Notes: generated by a model not told the origin, from the letters alone. A stretch of DNA of 64,000 bases from Corynebacterium provencense (GCA_900049755.1 LT160593.1:1274334-1338333), one strand, 5' to 3'; positions 39,104-48,929 are shown, numbered from the stretch's first letter. A program made the numbers and translations.

Positions 39104-39167
39104 GCTATACGGTGCTCTATGTTGCCTTTTTCGCCATACGTGTCCGTATCTGCTATACGCGCTATAC
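39104..39167 (+). promoter_or_regulatory. GCTATAC repeat cluster upstream of AAA ATPase
   Basis: The heptamer GCTATAC occurs at 39104-39110, 39152-39158 and 39161-39167, the last two 9 bp apart and the third overlapping the -10 box. A small inverted repeat ATACG-TGTC-CGTAT lies at 39136-39149. The segment is strikingly AT-rich for this genome and looks like an operator region. Confidence 0.5.
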
Positions 39168-39168
39168 T
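39163..39168 (+). promoter_or_regulatory. -10 box, leaderless AAA ATPase gene
   Basis: TATACT, a near-consensus box, ends 6 nt before the ATG at 39175; no Shine-Dalgarno sequence is present. Confidence 0.65.
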
Positions 39169-39174
39169 TCGCAC

Positions 39175-40350
39175 ATGGACACCGGACACCCCGCCCGCCA
39201 GCCGAACCCCTACCGTCCGGGTTTCAACCAGGCACCCCTGGTGTTCGCCGGCCGCACCGATGTACTGGACGCCGCCAACGAGGCACTCGAGGTCGCCGCC
39301 TTCGACGGGAGGACGCCACGCCCCCTGATCCTCGTCGGCCCACGGGGAGTGGGGAAGACGGTGACTCTCGGGGAGATCTCCCGTGCCGCGGCCGAACAGC
39401 ATTCATGGCCGACCGTGCACGTCGAGGCCAGAAGGTCTGACCTGGTCGGGGAGCTGACCACCAGGCTCCGCGCGGCACGAGCCCTGTTCGACGGGACCAC
39501 TCCCGGCGGCCCCGGAACGGGGAGGCGGACGCGGCTGACCGGAGCCAGGATCCAGGCGTCGGTACTCGGGATCGGCGGAGGTGTCGAAGTGTCGCGGGGA
39601 GAGGACAGTTCACCGCAGTCGCTGGGCGACACACTCCGCTCGACGATGACAGCTGCCGCGGCCCGGGGCTCCGGGCTCCTCGTCACCCTCGATGAACTGC
39701 AGAACTCCACCCCTGCAGAGATGCATGAACTCGGTGGCGTCCTCCAGGAGACGGTGCCCGAGAACTGGCCGCTGGTCATCGCCGTCGCCGCTCTCCCCTC
39801 CCTGCGCGGGAAGCGCGGAAGTCAACTGCCGACCTACCTCGAACGGGCGGAATGGCACCCTCTGGAGTCCCTCCCGGTCCACGACGCCAGGGAAGCACTG
39901 ACCGGACCCGCCGGGCAGTCCGGACGTCCGATGGATCCTGACGCCGCCGACCTCCTCCTCACCCGGACCGGTGGCTACCCCTACGCGATCCAGGTCGCCG
40001 GGCACTTCGCATGGCGTGCCTCCCACGGCAGTGACCGCATCACCGCCGGACACGCCGGGGACGCACTCCCCCGGATCACCGCCGACCTGGAACAGCTGTT
40101 CCTCGGCCGCTGGGAGGACGCCAGCGGCCGTGAACGCGAGTACCTCACCGCACTGGCAGCCGTGCAGTCCACCGTCAGGGAACCGAACGGAGGGCAGGTG
40201 GCACAGGCGATGGGCGAGGAGACCCGGAAGGTCTCCTACCTGCGCGACCGACTGATAAAGAAGGGGACGATCTACCGGAGCGGGGCGGGTGGCCTGCACT
40301 TCATCACGCCCGGCATGGGCACGTGGGTGAGACGTCACACGACCGGATGA
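39175..40350 (+). CDS. AAA ATPase with C-terminal winged helix
   Basis: This 391-residue protein has an AAA ATPase domain of the STAND/Orc-like kind: Walker A is LVGPRGVGKTVTLG (about 46-59) and Walker B is LLVTLDELQNS (about 165-175). The carboxy-terminal part (about 310-391) looks like a winged helix, with QVAQAMGEETRKVSYLRDRLIKKG. Such proteins act as regulators or as components of toxin, phage or mobile systems, but no partner gene is adjacent. The start is fixed by a strong leaderless promoter containing repeats. The 3' end overlaps the convergent membrane gene by 16 bp. Function unknown. Confidence 0.82.
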   Translation: MDTGHPARQPNPYRPGFNQAPLVFAGRTDVLDAANEALEVAAFDGRTPRPLILVGPRGVGKTVTLGEISRAAAEQHSWPTVHVEARRSDLVGELTTRLRAARALFDGTTPGGPGTGRRTRLTGARIQASVLGIGGGVEVSRGEDSSPQSLGDTLRSTMTAAAARGSGLLVTLDELQNSTPAEMHELGGVLQETVPENWPLVIAVAALPSLRGKRGSQLPTYLERAEWHPLESLPVHDAREALTGPAGQSGRPMDPDAADLLLTRTGGYPYAIQVAGHFAWRASHGSDRITAGHAGDALPRITADLEQLFLGRWEDASGREREYLTALAAVQSTVREPNGGQVAQAMGEETRKVSYLRDRLIKKGTIYRSGAGGLHFITPGMGTWVRRHTTG

Positions 40351-40859
40351 GACGGGTTCGCCGTCATCCCGGCCACAGCGTCCCGGCAGGCCAGGGCATC
40401 CGCGTCGGTCGGGAAGACGACCGTGTACCTCTCCCCTGTCACCGTCGTGACCCGCACTGCCGCACTGCCCCCGAGGTTGAGCCGGACCCCCTCCGGCGAC
40501 GTCGCCCTACCGATGACCGGCCAGTTGACCAGGCCGTGGTTCATGCCGTCATCGGGGGCGACGGTCACGGACCCGATGTGGTCCACCGGAATCCGGCGCC
40601 GGTAGAACGGGCCGGTGATCTCCACCGTCCCACCACCGACACGGACGCGGACAACGGCGAAGAACAACAACCCGATCAGGCACACCAGTACCACCGCAGC
40701 CACCAGGACCAGAGACCACTCACGTACCGCGAGAACCATCACCCACAACGGCAGCATCACGACGAACGGGATGACACGCATGTCGCCCGGTACGTTGACC
40801 ACGAACACCGCGGACTCCTCCCCGCCGTTCACCGTGCCGCTTCCCCCGCCTCTTCCCAT
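40335..40859 (-). CDS. Membrane protein with PH-like domain
   Basis: This 174-residue protein has two hydrophobic segments near residues 28-45 and 50-72, then a soluble beta-rich domain (VRVGGGTVEITGPFYRRRIP, VTTVTGERYTVVFPTDADA) that resembles bacterial PH domains. The ATG at 40859 is 6 nt after a TATCCT box, giving a leaderless start; a start five codons upstream is less likely. It is convergent with the AAA ATPase gene and overlaps it by 16 bp. Role unknown. Confidence 0.75.
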   Translation of the reverse strand: MGRGGGSGTVNGGEESAVFVVNVPGDMRVIPFVVMLPLWVMVLAVREWSLVLVAAVVLVCLIGLLFFAVVRVRVGGGTVEITGPFYRRRIPVDHIGSVTVAPDDGMNHGLVNWPVIGRATSPEGVRLNLGGSAAVRVTTVTGERYTVVFPTDADALACRDAVAGMTANPSHPVV

Positions 40860-40865
40860 TCTCTC

Positions 40866-40871
40866 AGGATA
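40866..40871 (-). promoter_or_regulatory. -10 box, leaderless PH-like gene
   Basis: TATCCT on the minus strand ends 6 nt before the ATG at 40859. Confidence 0.5.
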
Positions 40872-40925
40872 CACGAGGAACCGCTGCCGGCAGTCGGCCC
40901 CGGAACACCCGGACGGCTCCGACCC

Positions 40926-41891
40926 TCAGACCAGGTCGAGTCCGATGTCCAGTGCCGCAGCGGAGTGGGTCAGACCCCCCACCGCGACCGAATCCACCCC
41001 GGTGGATGCAAAGGAACCGACCACATCCAGGGTCAGACCGCCGGAGGACTCCAGCAGCACCCCCGGTGCCTGTGCACCGCGCAACGCCACCGCCTCCGCG
41101 GTGTCCTCCACCGTGAAGTTGTCCAGCAGCACCTGCTGCGGGGGATTCTTCACCGCGAGCACCGCCCGCAGCTGCGCCAGGTCATCCACCTCCACCTCGC
41201 ACCACAGTTCCGGGCGGGCGGCCCGCAGGGCACGGTAGGCGTCCACCACGCCGCCTCCGGCGGTCACATGGTTGTCCTTGACCATCGCCTGGTCCGACAG
41301 GTTGTAGCGGTGGGGAACTCCACCGCCGTGGACCACCGCACGCTTCTCCAGCAGTCTCAGCCCCGGAAGTGTCTTCCGGGAGTCCCGCACGGCGACGTGG
41401 TGTCCCTCCGGTGCCGCGGCGTCCACGGCCGCAACCCACGCCGCCGTCAGTGTCGCGACCCCGGACGCGTGGGTGAGCATGTTGAGCACCGTGCGTTCCA
41501 GCTGCAGTACCGCACGAACCGGTCCGGTGAGTTCACCGACCACGTCGCCCGGCGCGACAACGGTGCCGTTGGACACCGTCCCGGTCAGTGCCACTGTGCC
41601 TCCCAGCACGGCTGCGAACGCCGGTTCCGCGGCCTCGACCAGTACCGCGCGGGCTGCGTCGACACCGGAGACCACTCCCCCTGCCCTGGCGACGAGGACG
41701 CCACGACCGGTGGCTCCCCGCGGAACGGTGGCCAGGGTCGTGGCGTCCCCGTCGGCGAGGTCCTCGGCCAGTGCGGCGCGGGCCAGTGCGGTGAACGACG
41801 AGGGTACGCAGTCCTGTCCCAACGGTGAGGTGTAGGGGAAACGCGGGTCACCTGGGAACATCTGCGGCAGTGCAGTCCTGGAAGCAGTCAC
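40926..41891 (-). CDS. nadC: Quinolinate phosphoribosyltransferase
   Basis: This 321-residue enzyme converts quinolinate and PRPP to nicotinate mononucleotide. The active-site motifs RDSRKTLPGLRLLEKRAV, HRYNLSDQAMVKDNH and LLDNFTVED are present. An amino-terminal extension of about 25 residues precedes the fold. It starts 11 bp after nadA, the standard nadA-nadC pairing. No nadB is seen in the window. Confidence 0.96.
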   Translation of the reverse strand: MTASRTALPQMFPGDPRFPYTSPLGQDCVPSSFTALARAALAEDLADGDATTLATVPRGATGRGVLVARAGGVVSGVDAARAVLVEAAEPAFAAVLGGTVALTGTVSNGTVVAPGDVVGELTGPVRAVLQLERTVLNMLTHASGVATLTAAWVAAVDAAAPEGHHVAVRDSRKTLPGLRLLEKRAVVHGGGVPHRYNLSDQAMVKDNHVTAGGGVVDAYRALRAARPELWCEVEVDDLAQLRAVLAVKNPPQQVLLDNFTVEDTAEAVALRGAQAPGVLLESSGGLTLDVVGSFASTGVDSVAVGGLTHSAAALDIGLDLV

Positions 41892-41902
41892 GGCGGATCA
41901 AG

Positions 41903-43021
41903 TTACTCCCCGCCGCCGGGCGTCCCGACAGCGATCATGCGTTCCACGGCGTTCCGGGCCTTCTCCGCGACCTCCGGGGCCACGTCAACCTCGTCGGTGC
42001 CCAGGGCGAGACAGCGCAGCAGTGCCGCCGGTGTGATCATCTTCATGTACGGGCAGGAGGCACGCTCGTTGACGGGGGCGAAGTCAACGTCCGGGGCCAC
42101 CCCCCTGAGCTGGTGCAGCATGCCCACCTCCGTCGCGACGAGAACCCTGCCCCTGCCTGAGCGTGACGCCTCCCGGGCCGAGGTGAGCATCTCACCGGTG
42201 GAGAGCATGTGGACCCGGGCCGGGTCGATGACTCCTTCTCCGGCGAGGTAGATCGCCGAGTTCGCGCAACCGCACTCCGGGTGGATGAACAGGTCGGCGT
42301 CCGGGTTCTCCTCGGCGCGCCGGGCGAGCTCCGGCCCGGAGATCCCTGCGTGGACGTGGCATTCGCCCGCCCAGACGTGGATGTTGTCCCGTCCTGTCCT
42401 GCGACGGACATGGGCGCCGAGGAACTGGTCGGGGCCGAAGAGGATCTCACGGTCCCCGGGCAGTCCGGCGACCACGTCGACGGCATTGGAGCTGGTGCAG
42501 CAGACGTCGGTGAGACCTTTGACCGCGGCCGAGGTGTTGATGTAGCTGACGACGAGGGCGTCGGGGTGTTCACTTTTCCATTCCGCCAGTTCGTCGGCGG
42601 TGAGGGAGTCTGCGAGTGAGCAGCCGGCCGCAGCGTCCGGGATGAGGACAGTCTTCGCGGGGGACAGGATCTTCGCCGTCTCGGCCATGAAGTGCACTCC
42701 GCAGAAGACGATGACGTCGGCGTCGGTTTCGGCGGCGATCCTGGACAGTGCCAGTGAGTCTCCGGTGTGGTCGGCGATGTCCTGGATCTCGGGAAGTTCG
42801 TAGTTGTGGGCGAGGATGACGGCGTTGCGGGCTTCTTTGAGGCGTCGGATCTCCGCGGCCCAGGTGTCGTCACCGGGCACCCCTTCCCAGCGGCCGACCG
42901 GTCCCTCGGGTCCCTGGTGTCCGGGTGCGCGGAATACCGTGGACAGGAGTGGGCTGTCCAGGGGGTCGAGCGAGCGCCCCGCCGGCTCGTCTACCGGCAC
43001 GGTGGTCTTCGTCACAGTCAT
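41903..43021 (-). CDS. nadA: Quinolinate synthase
   Basis: This 372-residue iron-sulfur enzyme condenses iminoaspartate with dihydroxyacetone phosphate to quinolinate. Cluster cysteines are in [10 protein letters not shown] (or nearby), VCCTSSNAV and [25 protein letters not shown] and [11 protein letters not shown] are typical NadA segments. The ATG at 43021 is 8 nt after a TATGAT box and is probably leaderless. It is divergent from the PLP enzyme gene at 43083. Confidence 0.96.
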   Translation of the reverse strand: MTVTKTTVPVDEPAGRSLDPLDSPLLSTVFRAPGHQGPEGPVGRWEGVPGDDTWAAEIRRLKEARNAVILAHNYELPEIQDIADHTGDSLALSRIAAETDADVIVFCGVHFMAETAKILSPAKTVLIPDAAAGCSLADSLTADELAEWKSEHPDALVVSYINTSAAVKGLTDVCCTSSNAVDVVAGLPGDREILFGPDQFLGAHVRRRTGRDNIHVWAGECHVHAGISGPELARRAEENPDADLFIHPECGCANSAIYLAGEGVIDPARVHMLSTGEMLTSAREASRSGRGRVLVATEVGMLHQLRGVAPDVDFAPVNERASCPYMKMITPAALLRCLALGTDEVDVAPEVAEKARNAVERMIAVGTPGGGE

Positions 43022-43029
43022 GTCGGACA

Positions 43030-43035
43030 ATCATA
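43030..43035 (-). promoter_or_regulatory. -10 box, leaderless nadA
   Basis: TATGAT on the minus strand ends 8 nt before the nadA ATG at 43021. Confidence 0.5.
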
Positions 43036-43082
43036 ACGGCGGTTGCCCGGCAGCACAGTGCCGGATGTGGAATTATCCGGAC

Positions 43083-44297
43083 ATGGGAATCCCACGTCCG
43101 GCGGTCCGTACGGCCGTCGCCGGCCTTGAACCGCCGTTCAGTGTCCTTGACCTGGACGCCGCCCTCGCCAACGCCGCAGACCTCGTCGACCGCGCCAGCG
43201 GCACCCCGGTGAGGTTGGCCACCAAATCCGTCCGCATCCGGGAACTGATCTCCCGCCTGCTCCGGGTCGACGGCATACGCGGACTGCTGGCCTACGACCT
43301 GGGGGAAGCCCTCTGGCTGGCCGACGAAGGCGTGTGCGACGACATCCTCGTCGCCTACCCGTGCGTCTCGGCGTCACTGCTGCGACATCTGACCTCCGAC
43401 ACCCGCCACCTGGACACCGTGACCCTGACGGTCGACAGCACCACCCACCTCGACCTGATCGACGCCGTCAGCCCACCGGACACGCGCGCCGGACGGGTGC
43501 GCGTATGCCTCGACGTCGACGCCTCCCTGGTTCTCGGACCGGTGCACCTGGGCGCCCGCCGTTCGCCCGTGCACACGGTCGCGGACGCTGCCGCACTCGC
43601 CGCACAGATCTGCGACCGGCCCGGCGTGGACCTCGTCGGGATCATGGCCTACGAGGGTCAGATCGCCGGCACCACGGACACCTCCCCTGCGGTGGCCGCA
43701 GTCAAGGCCGTGTCCGTCCGGGAGCTGGCGGCCCGGCGCGCCGCAGTCGTCACCGCGGTCAGTGACGTCCTGGCCGCCCGGGGGCGACACCTCGAGTTCG
43801 TCAACGGCGGAGGCACCGGATCCGTCGAGACCACGGCGGCGGAAGCCGCGGTCACCGAGATCGGCGCCGGCTCGGGGATCATGGGACCGGGACTGTTCGA
43901 CCACTACCGGAGGTTCCGGCCGACCGCGGCCGGGTGGTTCGTCCTTCCCGTGGTGCGCAGACCGGCACCGGACATCGTCACCGTCGCCGGTGGTGGACGG
44001 GTGGCCTCCGGCAGTCCCGGTGCCGACAGGCTTCCGGTGGTGGACTATCCCGCCGGACTTTCCTTCATGTCGACGGAAGGGGCCGGGGAGGTGCAGACTC
44101 CGCTGCGCGGGGAGGCTGCGCGGCGGCTCAGGCCGGGCGACCAGGTGTGGTTCCGGCACGCCAAGGCCGGCGAACAGGCGGAATGGACTGACGAGGTTGT
44201 CGTCGTGGCCCGCACCGCCGGTGCGGACGGTGTCGGCGGGACAGGTGTCGTCGGCCGGTGGCCGACCTACCGTGGAGAAGGGAAGGTGTTCGTGTGA
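43083..44297 (+). CDS. Fold-type III PLP enzyme (D-threonine aldolase-like)
   Basis: This 404-residue protein resembles alanine racemase/D-threonine aldolase-like amino acid deaminases. The barrel begins with FSVLDLDAALANAADL and the PLP lysine is in VRLATKSVRIRELI. VGIMAYEGQIAGT, EFVNGGGTGSVETT and EIGAGSGIMGPGLFDHY line the active site. The carboxy-terminal domain has the metal-binding motif WFRHAKAGEQAEW. The ATG at 43083 is used; an in-frame ATG at 43065 is possible. The stop overlaps the downstream oxidase start, so the two are coupled. The natural substrate is unknown. Confidence 0.85.
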   Translation: MGIPRPAVRTAVAGLEPPFSVLDLDAALANAADLVDRASGTPVRLATKSVRIRELISRLLRVDGIRGLLAYDLGEALWLADEGVCDDILVAYPCVSASLLRHLTSDTRHLDTVTLTVDSTTHLDLIDAVSPPDTRAGRVRVCLDVDASLVLGPVHLGARRSPVHTVADAAALAAQICDRPGVDLVGIMAYEGQIAGTTDTSPAVAAVKAVSVRELAARRAAVVTAVSDVLAARGRHLEFVNGGGTGSVETTAAEAAVTEIGAGSGIMGPGLFDHYRRFRPTAAGWFVLPVVRRPAPDIVTVAGGGRVASGSPGADRLPVVDYPAGLSFMSTEGAGEVQTPLRGEAARRLRPGDQVWFRHAKAGEQAEWTDEVVVVARTAGADGVGGTGVVGRWPTYRGEGKVFV

Positions 44298-45658
44298 ACA
44301 GCTGGGTGAGGTCCCGGACCGCGCTCCGGGGACCGGTGCAGAGGTTGCGCGGAAGCTCATGGCGCAACTGGTCGGGGGTGCAGACCGCACAGCCTGTGGC
44401 TGTCGTGCAGCCCGCCACCGAGGAGGAGGTGATCGCCGTCATCAGGGACGCCGCAGACCGTGGCCTGCGGGTCAGGACCGTCGGGGCCGGCCACTCCTTC
44501 ACAGGGGCGGCGGTGACAGACGGCGTCCTGGTCAACCTTGACCGCTTGTCCGGTGTGGTGAACGTCGACAAGGACGCCATGGAGGTCACCTTCCTCGCCG
44601 GTACCCGGCTGAGGGACATCCCGGCCCTGCTGCGCCCCCACGGACTGGCGTTGGCGAACCAGGGCGACGTCGACCCGCAGTCCCTGGCCGGGGCGGTGTC
44701 GACCTCGACCCACGGCACCGGACTAGGCTTCACCGGTCTGGCGGGCATGGTCCGGCACCTGCGTATCGTCACCGCCGACGCGACGGTGCACGACGCCGGC
44801 CCCGGTGACCCGTTGTTCCGGTACGGGAGGGTCGCTGTCGGGGCTCTCGGCGTCCTCACCGAGGTGACCATGTCTGTCGTGGAGGGCTTCCTGCTGTCTG
44901 CCGTGGAACGGGCGGAGCCGCTGGACACGGTGGTCGCGGGTTTCGGACAGCTGGCCCGGCAGACGGACCATTTCGAGTACTACTGGTTCCCCGGGACCGA
45001 CACCGCGCATGTCAAACTCAACACCCGTCACCCCCTGTCCGACAGGTCCGGTCTTCCCGGCCCGGTGCCCCGGTGGCGGTCGTTCATCGAGGACGAACTG
45101 GTCAACAATGTCGCCTTCGAGGCCATGTGCGAGGTGATGCACGCTGTTCCCGGGACAACCCCGGCGGTCAACCGGGTGTCCGCCGCGGCGCTTGCGCAAC
45201 GCAGGTACGCCGACACCGCCGACCGTGTCTTCGTCTCCCCCCGACGGGTCCGGTTCAACGAGATGGAGTACGCGGTTCCCTTCCCCGATGCCGGGGAGGT
45301 GCTCGCCGAGGTCCGTAGGGTCATCGACTCCAGCGGGATACCGGTGGGCTTCCCCGTCGAGGTGAGGACCGCTGCCGCCGACGACGTTCCCCTGTCCACC
45401 GCGAAAGGACGACCCTCCTGCTATGTCGCCGTCCACCGGTACCACCGGGACGACTGGCGTGAGCTCTTCTCGGTGGTCGAACCGGTACTCGTGGCAGCCG
45501 GGGGTCGCCCGCACTGGGGAAAACTGCACAGTCTCGGCCATGACCGGCTCGCCGCCGTGCACCCGGACCTGGACGCCGTGGGAGCGTTACGCGCGACCGT
45601 GGACCCGGAGGGGATGTTCCGCAACCCCTACACCGACAGAATCTTCGGCACCGCCTGA
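44294..45658 (+). CDS. FAD-linked D-arabinono-1,4-lactone oxidase
   Basis: This 454-residue flavoenzyme belongs to the sugar-lactone oxidase family. The FAD domain shows VRTVGAGHSFTGAAVTDG, where the histidine may attach FAD covalently, and STHGTGLGFTGLAGMV. The carboxy-terminal ALO domain ends with RPHWGKLHSLG. The GTG start overlaps the preceding stop (GTGA) with GGAAGG upstream. The same neighbour pair is common in actinobacteria. The product of the pathway is not known here. Confidence 0.9.
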   Translation: MNSWVRSRTALRGPVQRLRGSSWRNWSGVQTAQPVAVVQPATEEEVIAVIRDAADRGLRVRTVGAGHSFTGAAVTDGVLVNLDRLSGVVNVDKDAMEVTFLAGTRLRDIPALLRPHGLALANQGDVDPQSLAGAVSTSTHGTGLGFTGLAGMVRHLRIVTADATVHDAGPGDPLFRYGRVAVGALGVLTEVTMSVVEGFLLSAVERAEPLDTVVAGFGQLARQTDHFEYYWFPGTDTAHVKLNTRHPLSDRSGLPGPVPRWRSFIEDELVNNVAFEAMCEVMHAVPGTTPAVNRVSAAALAQRRYADTADRVFVSPRRVRFNEMEYAVPFPDAGEVLAEVRRVIDSSGIPVGFPVEVRTAAADDVPLSTAKGRPSCYVAVHRYHRDDWRELFSVVEPVLVAAGGRPHWGKLHSLGHDRLAAVHPDLDAVGALRATVDPEGMFRNPYTDRIFGTA

Positions 45659-45684
45659 GTGTCCGGTGTATCGGGGCGGCCCTG

Positions 45685-46614
45685 TCAGGCGTCGCCTGCA
45701 GGCGGGGCGGGGCGGGTGAGCCGCGGACGGGTGAGCCGCTGACGGCGGGACGAGTTCAGCAGTGTGTCGGCCGTGAACACGGTCACCGCCAGCCAGATCA
45801 GGGCGAATCCGAACCACCGTGCCGGAGCGATGTGTTCGTGGGCGACGAAGACCGCCCAGAGCATCTGGAGGACCGGGGTGATGTACTGCAGCATCCCCAG
45901 GGTCGTCAGGGAAAGCTCGTGGGCGGCACGGGCGAAACACAGCAGCGGCAGGGCCGTCACCACGCCGGAGAGCACCAGCAGCAGCACGTGGCCGGTGCCG
46001 TGCCCTCCCTGCAGCATCGTGTTCGTCCCCTGGACCTGCAGCCACGCCAGGTACAGGACACCGACCGGGGCGAGCACCAGAGTCTCTGCGGTCAACGACC
46101 GTACCGGTGAGAGCGTCACCTTCTTCTTCATCAGACCGTAGAGCGCGAAGGTGACCGCCAGTGCCAGTGACACCACCGGCGGAGATCCCAGTGCCACCGT
46201 GAGCACCACGACGGCCGCCGCTGCCACGCCTACGCTGAGCCACTGCAGTGTCCGCAGTCTCTCCCTCAGGACGATGACGCCGAGGAGCACGCTGACCAGC
46301 GGGTTGATGAAGTACCCGAGTGCGGCGTCAGCGACGTGGCCGTTGTTCACCGCGTAGATGTACAGTCCCCAGTTCCCGGCGACGAGAACAGCCGCTGCGG
46401 CGATCCTGCACCACTGGGCTGCGCCGATGTCACGCAGCCACCCCAGTCCACCGCGTCCGCGTCCCGGGAACGGGACCATGAGCACCGCGAGGACGAACAG
46501 GAGGGTCCACACGAACCGGTGGGCGAGGATCTCCAGGGGTGCCGCCGGTTCGAGCAGCGGAAAGTAGGCGGGGAAGAACCCCCACATCAGGTAGCAGGCG
46601 ACACCCCAGATCAT
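45685..46614 (-). CDS. rarD: RarD-type EamA transporter
   Basis: This 309-residue protein has ten hydrophobic segments and the RarD opening GVACYLMWGFFPAYFPLLEPA followed by EILAHRFVWTLLF. RarD proteins are drug/metabolite superfamily permeases. The ATG overlaps the upstream membrane gene by four bases. Conserved YIYAVNNGHVADAALGYFINPL and LQYITPVLQMLWAV segments are intact. Substrate unknown. Confidence 0.92.
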   Translation of the reverse strand: MIWGVACYLMWGFFPAYFPLLEPAAPLEILAHRFVWTLLFVLAVLMVPFPGRGRGGLGWLRDIGAAQWCRIAAAAVLVAGNWGLYIYAVNNGHVADAALGYFINPLVSVLLGVIVLRERLRTLQWLSVGVAAAAVVVLTVALGSPPVVSLALAVTFALYGLMKKKVTLSPVRSLTAETLVLAPVGVLYLAWLQVQGTNTMLQGGHGTGHVLLLVLSGVVTALPLLCFARAAHELSLTTLGMLQYITPVLQMLWAVFVAHEHIAPARWFGFALIWLAVTVFTADTLLNSSRRQRLTRPRLTRPAPPAGDA

Positions 46615-47354
46615 GCGGCACCGCCCGTGCCGCCGGCACGCTCTGCACCGTCTGTGCCGACGGTGCCACCGGTGCGCCCGGTGTCCCCGTCGGTGTGCCC
46701 GTCGGTGTGCGCGGGGCGGACGCCGAAACGTCCGAACACGGCGTCGGCCGGCAGAGCTTCCACGGCGAGGACGCCACGGGCCGCAGCGAGGTCCTGCAGG
46801 ACCGGCACCCGGGCGTGCACGATCACACCTGTCACCCTCAGCGACGGATCCTCCACACCCACGCCCGCGGAGGCCGCGGCCCGGTCACGGACGGCGATGA
46901 AGACATCCTCGCGCCGGTGGCCCACCGCAGGTTCCGGTACCGGCCACTGCACTCCACCGACCAGCAGGGTGCTGACCCGCAGGTCCGCCACCCCGGCGAA
47001 AGGGCGGAACAACGTGGTCAGTCCGGCGACGTCGAGAGGTTCCTCCGGTGTGACGAGTGCCCACCTCACAGAATCGGCCGGACCTGCTTCACCGTCGGTC
47101 AGGGTCTCAGACGCCCGAACCGCATATGCCGGCAGACTCTCACCGGACTCCGGGCCGAGAGAATCCCCGTTGACCGCCGTGGGTCGGGACATCCGCTCCG
47201 AGTTCGACAGGGCGACCAGCGCGACACCCATCAGAATGACACAGGCGACGGACAACCACATGACCCACGCAGGTCGGCGGGTGTCCTGCCACTCGAGCCT
47301 GCGCCTGGTCCGTCGGTCCTCCGGAATCCTCTCGGGGGTGGGCAGCGCGGGCAT
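46611..47354 (-). CDS. Single-TM exported hypothetical protein
   Basis: This 247-residue protein has a basic amino-terminal region, one hydrophobic segment at about residues 30-50 (WVMWLSVACVILMGVALVAL), and an extracytoplasmic domain that I do not recognise. The tail is a His/Gly/Thr/Asp-rich repeat region (HTDGHTDGDTGRTGG). It lies between rluD and rarD and overlaps both by one to four bases, so it belongs to that operon. Confidence 0.75.
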   Translation of the reverse strand: MPALPTPERIPEDRRTRRRLEWQDTRRPAWVMWLSVACVILMGVALVALSNSERMSRPTAVNGDSLGPESGESLPAYAVRASETLTDGEAGPADSVRWALVTPEEPLDVAGLTTLFRPFAGVADLRVSTLLVGGVQWPVPEPAVGHRREDVFIAVRDRAAASAGVGVEDPSLRVTGVIVHARVPVLQDLAAARGVLAVEALPADAVFGRFGVRPAHTDGHTDGDTGRTGGTVGTDGAERAGGTGGAA

Positions 47355-48289
47355 CAGTTCGTCTCACGCAGCCGGTCCAGGGCCGCCTGCAGATCGGCCG
47401 GGTAGGGCGAATCGATGTCCATCCACCGTCCGTCGGGATGTGGGAAACCGAGGTGGACGGCATGGAGCCACTGTCGGGACAGTCCCAGCCGCCGGGAAAG
47501 GGCGGGATCGGACCCGTACATGGGGTCGCCGGCACAAGGATGGTGCAGTGCAGAGAAGTGCACCCGGATCTGGTGGGTCCGGCCGGTCTCCAGATGCACC
47601 CGGACCAGTGTCGCCTCACGGAACGCCTCGATGGTCTCGTAGTGGGTGACCGCCCGGCGGCCGTCCTCCCGGACGGTGAACTTCCACCCGTGGCCGGGAT
47701 GCCTGGCGACAGGTGCGTCGATGGTGCCGTCGGTCGGGTCCGGATGCCCCTGGACGAGAGCGTGGTAGGTCTTGTCCACCGTGCGGTCACGGAAGGCACG
47801 CTTGAGTACCGTGTACGCACGTTCCGACGCCGCGACCACCATGACTCCTGAGGTACCGACATCCAGCCGGTGCACGATACCTTTCCTCTCCGGGGGGCCC
47901 GAGGTGGAGATCCGGAACCCGGCCGCGGCCAGTCCTGAGGTGACGGTCGGCCCCTCCCACCCGATGGTGGGGTGTGCCGCCACTCCGACCGGTTTGTCCA
48001 CCACGATGACGTCATCGTCGGAGTAGAGGATCTCCATCCCCTCAACGGCGCGGGGAGGTTCCGCGGCAAGGTCCCGGGGAGGTTCCGGGAGAGTGACGTC
48101 GATCCAGGCTCCGTCGACCAGGCGGTCGGACTTGCCGACCGTGCGCCCGTCCTGGACGATGTCGCCGGCCTCCGCGAGTTCGGCGACGACGGTGCGGGAC
48201 AGGCCGAGCAGTCGCGACAGGCCGGCGTCCACCCGCATTCCGGCGAGTCCTCCCGGTACCGGCAGCATCCTCGATTCGCGCCCGCTCAC
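47354..48289 (-). CDS. rluD: RluD-family 23S rRNA pseudouridine synthase
   Basis: This 311-residue enzyme has an S4 domain ([20 protein letters not shown]) and a pseudouridine synthase domain with the catalytic aspartate in [31 protein letters not shown] and [11 protein letters not shown] complete the family pattern. Its exact rRNA target (RluA, C or D type) is not certain. It overlaps lspA by four bases, the lspA-rluD pairing that is common in bacteria. Confidence 0.94.
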   Translation of the reverse strand: MSGRESRMLPVPGGLAGMRVDAGLSRLLGLSRTVVAELAEAGDIVQDGRTVGKSDRLVDGAWIDVTLPEPPRDLAAEPPRAVEGMEILYSDDDVIVVDKPVGVAAHPTIGWEGPTVTSGLAAAGFRISTSGPPERKGIVHRLDVGTSGVMVVAASERAYTVLKRAFRDRTVDKTYHALVQGHPDPTDGTIDAPVARHPGHGWKFTVREDGRRAVTHYETIEAFREATLVRVHLETGRTHQIRVHFSALHHPCAGDPMYGSDPALSRRLGLSRQWLHAVHLGFPHPDGRWMDIDSPYPADLQAALDRLRETN

Positions 48290-48879
48290 CGGACCTCCCC
48301 GTTTCTGTCACCGGCAATGTCACGGGCACTGTCACCTGCACTGTCACGGGACTGCCGCGGTTCGATGAACAGTGCGTAGAAGAGGTAGACGACCACGCCG
48401 ACGGTGATCCCGGAATCCGCGATGTTGAAGATCGCGAAGTCACCCACCGAGATGAAGTCGACGACATGGCCGTGCAGTCCGCCCGGGTCTCGGAACACCC
48501 GGTCGATGAAGTTTCCGGCGGCACCACCTCCGATCAGCCCCACGGCGGTGAAGGCCCACGGACTGGTGGTGCGGAAAGCCAGGTAGATGCACAGGAGGGC
48601 CGCCGCCAGCTGGATCACCGCGAAGAAGGGTGTGGCCTCCTCCCCCATGGAGAAGGCGGCTCCCGGGTTCCGGATGAGGTAGAGGCGTGCGACGTCACCG
48701 ATCACCGGGTACGGCGTCGCCGGTCGGAGATTCTCCACTACCAGCCACTTGGTCAGCTGGTCCAGGCCCACCACCGCCGCGAGCACGACCAGGGCCCACG
48801 GAACTGCCCGCTTTCCGACGGCAGTGCGGCTGTCGCCCGAGGGGCGGGAAGTTGTCGGGGAGGCGTGGTCCGGAGTCAC
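48286..48879 (-). CDS. lspA: Lipoprotein signal peptidase
   Basis: This 197-residue membrane protease removes signal peptides from lipoproteins modified by Lgt. The catalytic aspartates are in [12 protein letters not shown] and [14 protein letters not shown]. Four hydrophobic segments are visible. The tail is Asp/Ala/Gly-rich. The GTG at 48879 is 8 nt after a TAGGAT box, consistent with a leaderless start; a GTG eight codons earlier is the alternative. Confidence 0.95.
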   Translation of the reverse strand: MTPDHASPTTSRPSGDSRTAVGKRAVPWALVVLAAVVGLDQLTKWLVVENLRPATPYPVIGDVARLYLIRNPGAAFSMGEEATPFFAVIQLAAALLCIYLAFRTTSPWAFTAVGLIGGGAAGNFIDRVFRDPGGLHGHVVDFISVGDFAIFNIADSGITVGVVVYLFYALFIEPRQSRDSAGDSARDIAGDRNGEVR

Positions 48880-48887
48880 GGAGGTCC

Positions 48888-48893
48888 ATCCTA
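48888..48893 (-). promoter_or_regulatory. -10 box, leaderless lspA
   Basis: TAGGAT on the minus strand ends 8 nt before the GTG at 48879. Confidence 0.5.
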
Positions 48894-48916
48894 GCGGGTG
48901 CACCGGGGCGGGTTGG

Positions 48917-48922
48917 TAACCT
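48917..48922 (+). promoter_or_regulatory. -10 box, leaderless lipoprotein gene
   Basis: TAACCT ends 7 nt before the GTG at 48930, on the strand opposite to lspA. Confidence 0.55.
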
Positions 48923-48929
48923 GGCAGTC

